A stretch of DNA of 7,286 bases from Verrucomicrobiota bacterium (GTDB taxonomy: Bacteria > Verrucomicrobiota > Verrucomicrobiia > Verrucomicrobiales > Verrucomicrobiaceae). A program made the translations under genes and the position numbers. The DNA is taken from contig JAEYYS010000354.1 in the NCBI GenBank assembly GCA_023428335.1, positions 1 through 7,286 on the forward strand. Reading direction: 5' to 3'. Under the pieces are notes generated by a model that worked only from the letters and a program-made list of their open reading frames with translations, had not been told where the DNA came from and searched no databases. Shown one piece after another: positions 6,324 to 7,286 of this stretch (positions within the stretch are counted from its first letter, which is position 1; the number at the start of each line of letters is the position of its first letter).

Positions 6324-7079
6324 ATGACCTTCCGCGAGAAACTCGAAACCCGCATCGCCAGCGCCGGCACCCGCCTCTGCGTCGGACTCGACGTCCGGGC
6401 CGACCAGGCCGACGAAGCCACGAAGCGCTGGATCCTCGATTTCATTGCCGAAACCGCGCCCCACGCGGCGGCGTTCAAGCCGAATTCCGCCTACTTTGAG
6501 GCGCTCGGCTGGCGCGGCCTGCGCCTGCTCGAGGAGGTGCTGCGCGAGATTCCCTCAGACATCCCCATCGTGCTCGACGTCAAGCGCGGCGACATCGGCG
6601 AGACCCAGGGCTACTACGCCAAGGCAGCCTTCGATCAGCTCGGCGTCGATGCCGTGACGCTCAATCCCTACATGGGGCGCGACACCCTGGAGCCGTTTTT
6701 GCAGTATCGCGACAAGGGCCTGTACCTGCTCGGTGTGACCTCCAATCCCGGCGCGGCCGACATCGAACTGCAGCGCACCGGCGATCGCCAGGTCTATGAA
6801 ATTGTCGCCGACATGACCGCCGCCAGCCCGCAGGCCGGCTTGGTCGTGGGACTGACCAACGCCGCCCCCGAAGTGTTGCAGCGGATTCCCGATGTGCCGC
6901 TGCTCATCCCAGGTCTCGGCGCCCAGGGCGGCGATCTCGCGGCCCTGCGCGGCAGCGGCCGGCGGGCGCCCCTGCTGGTCAACGTTTCACGCGGCCTGCT
7001 GTACCACGGCCAGGCTGGTCGCGGCTTCGCTGAGGTGGCACGCGACTGGGCGGGCCGCATCGAGCAAGCCCTGGCCTGA
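6324..7079 (+). CDS. pyrF: Orotidine 5'-phosphate decarboxylase, type 2
   Basis: PyrF decarboxylates OMP to UMP, the last step of de novo pyrimidine synthesis, in the cytoplasm. The 251-aa protein has the decarboxylase TIM-barrel motifs: LCVGLDVR (18-25), FKPNSAYFE (51-59), the catalytic Asp-Lys-x-x-Asp array in VLDVKRGDIGET (Asp85, Lys87, Asp90), TLNPYMGRD (112-120), PGLGAQGGD (196-204) and the phosphate-binding NVSRG (220-224). The DVKRGDIGET and NPYMGRD forms are those of the type 2 family found in archaea, mycobacteria and various other bacteria, rather than the E. coli type. The start at ATG 6324 gives the usual N-terminus (FREKLETRI); an ATG ten bases upstream is out of frame. The gene is monocistronic so far as can be seen and divergent from purEK. 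No ribosome-binding site precedes it. Confidence 0.95.
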   Translation: MTFREKLETRIASAGTRLCVGLDVRADQADEATKRWILDFIAETAPHAAAFKPNSAYFEALGWRGLRLLEEVLREIPSDIPIVLDVKRGDIGETQGYYAKAAFDQLGVDAVTLNPYMGRDTLEPFLQYRDKGLYLLGVTSNPGAADIELQRTGDRQVYEIVADMTAASPQAGLVVGLTNAAPEVLQRIPDVPLLIPGLGAQGGDLAALRGSGRRAPLLVNVSRGLLYHGQAGRGFAEVARDWAGRIEQALA

Positions 7080-7145
7080 GACAGGAAGCAGTGGACAGCA
7101 GCGCGCCCCTGAGGCATGGCTAAGTGCCCTCACCCCCGTCCGATC
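7080..7145. other. Short gap between pyrF and lipoprotein gene
   Basis: A 66-bp non-coding stretch between two plus-strand genes. I see neither a terminator hairpin with T-run nor a Shine-Dalgarno motif before the ATG at 7146, so whether the lipoprotein is read through from pyrF is unclear. Confidence 0.4.
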
Positions 7146-7286
7146 ATGCTTTCCCCCGCCCTCCGTCTGACGCTGCTTGCCGGCCTGAGCCTGGCCCTGA
7201 GTTCCTGCGCGAATTTGATGCAGTTCTCCTCCGCACCACGCGGCCAGACGCAGTACTTGGAGGCCTTCCCGGTCGGCTCGGTGCCG
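7146..7286 (+). CDS. Putative lipoprotein, 5' end only (truncated by window edge)
   Basis: Forty-seven codons are present and the frame is still open at the last base, so the protein continues beyond the window. The N-terminus is a classic lipoprotein signal: a start with Arg7, a hydrophobic core (LTLLAGLSLAL) and the lipobox LSSC with the lipidated cysteine at residue 21, followed by Ala22, which in proteobacterial rules would favour the outer membrane. The mature part visible (ANLMQFSSAPRGQTQYLEAFPVGSVP) matches no family I can name. It starts 66 bp after pyrF on the same strand. The signal peptide is clear; the function is unknown. Confidence 0.7.
   Translation, partial: MLSPALRLTLLAGLSLALSSCANLMQFSSAPRGQTQYLEAFPVGSVP

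Overview
The window is G+C-rich DNA from a bacterial chromosome, densely coding, with seven complete protein genes and the 5' end of an eighth. It looks like a member of the Planctomycetota-Verrucomicrobiota group, most likely Verrucomicrobiota. This rests on an exported sulfatase with a C-terminal extension, a secreted tandem HMA-like protein with GxHxCCxxC motifs, a type 2 (archaeal/mycobacterial-like) PyrF, and non-coding repeats with a 9-nt period. The assignment is from protein character only and is tentative. No rRNA, tRNA, CRISPR array, transposase or phage gene was seen.

Layout. Positions 20-1079 hold two minus-strand genes: an unrecognised 165-aa cytoplasmic protein (582-1079) followed by an exported protein with two metal-binding-type HMA folds (20-511). 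Diverging from them at 1173-2246 (plus) is the ATPase subunit of an importer of the PotA/FbpC/CysA type, with no permease or binding protein beside it. It converges on a large minus-strand exported sulfatase (2395-4257) across a 148-bp gap that contains a small 9-nt-period repeat. Between the sulfatase and purK lies a 326-bp non-coding stretch (4258-4583) with two exact 34-bp direct repeats built on ATCTGC every 9-10 nt.

The right half is nucleotide biosynthesis. purE (5737-6240) and purK (4584-5732) form a tight minus-strand purEK pair that converts AIR to CAIR through N5-CAIR. pyrF (6324-7079, plus), the last step of UMP synthesis, is divergent from purE across an 83-bp spacer holding overlapping dyads. 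A lipoprotein gene starts at 7146 and runs off the window.

The genes are mostly housekeeping or scavenging functions rather than one system: de novo purine and pyrimidine synthesis, one transport ATPase, one sulfate-ester hydrolase and one metal-handling exported protein. I see no convincing undescribed defence, mobile or biosynthetic system. The items most worth a second look are the tandem HMA protein, the repeat pair and the general lack of Shine-Dalgarno sequences.
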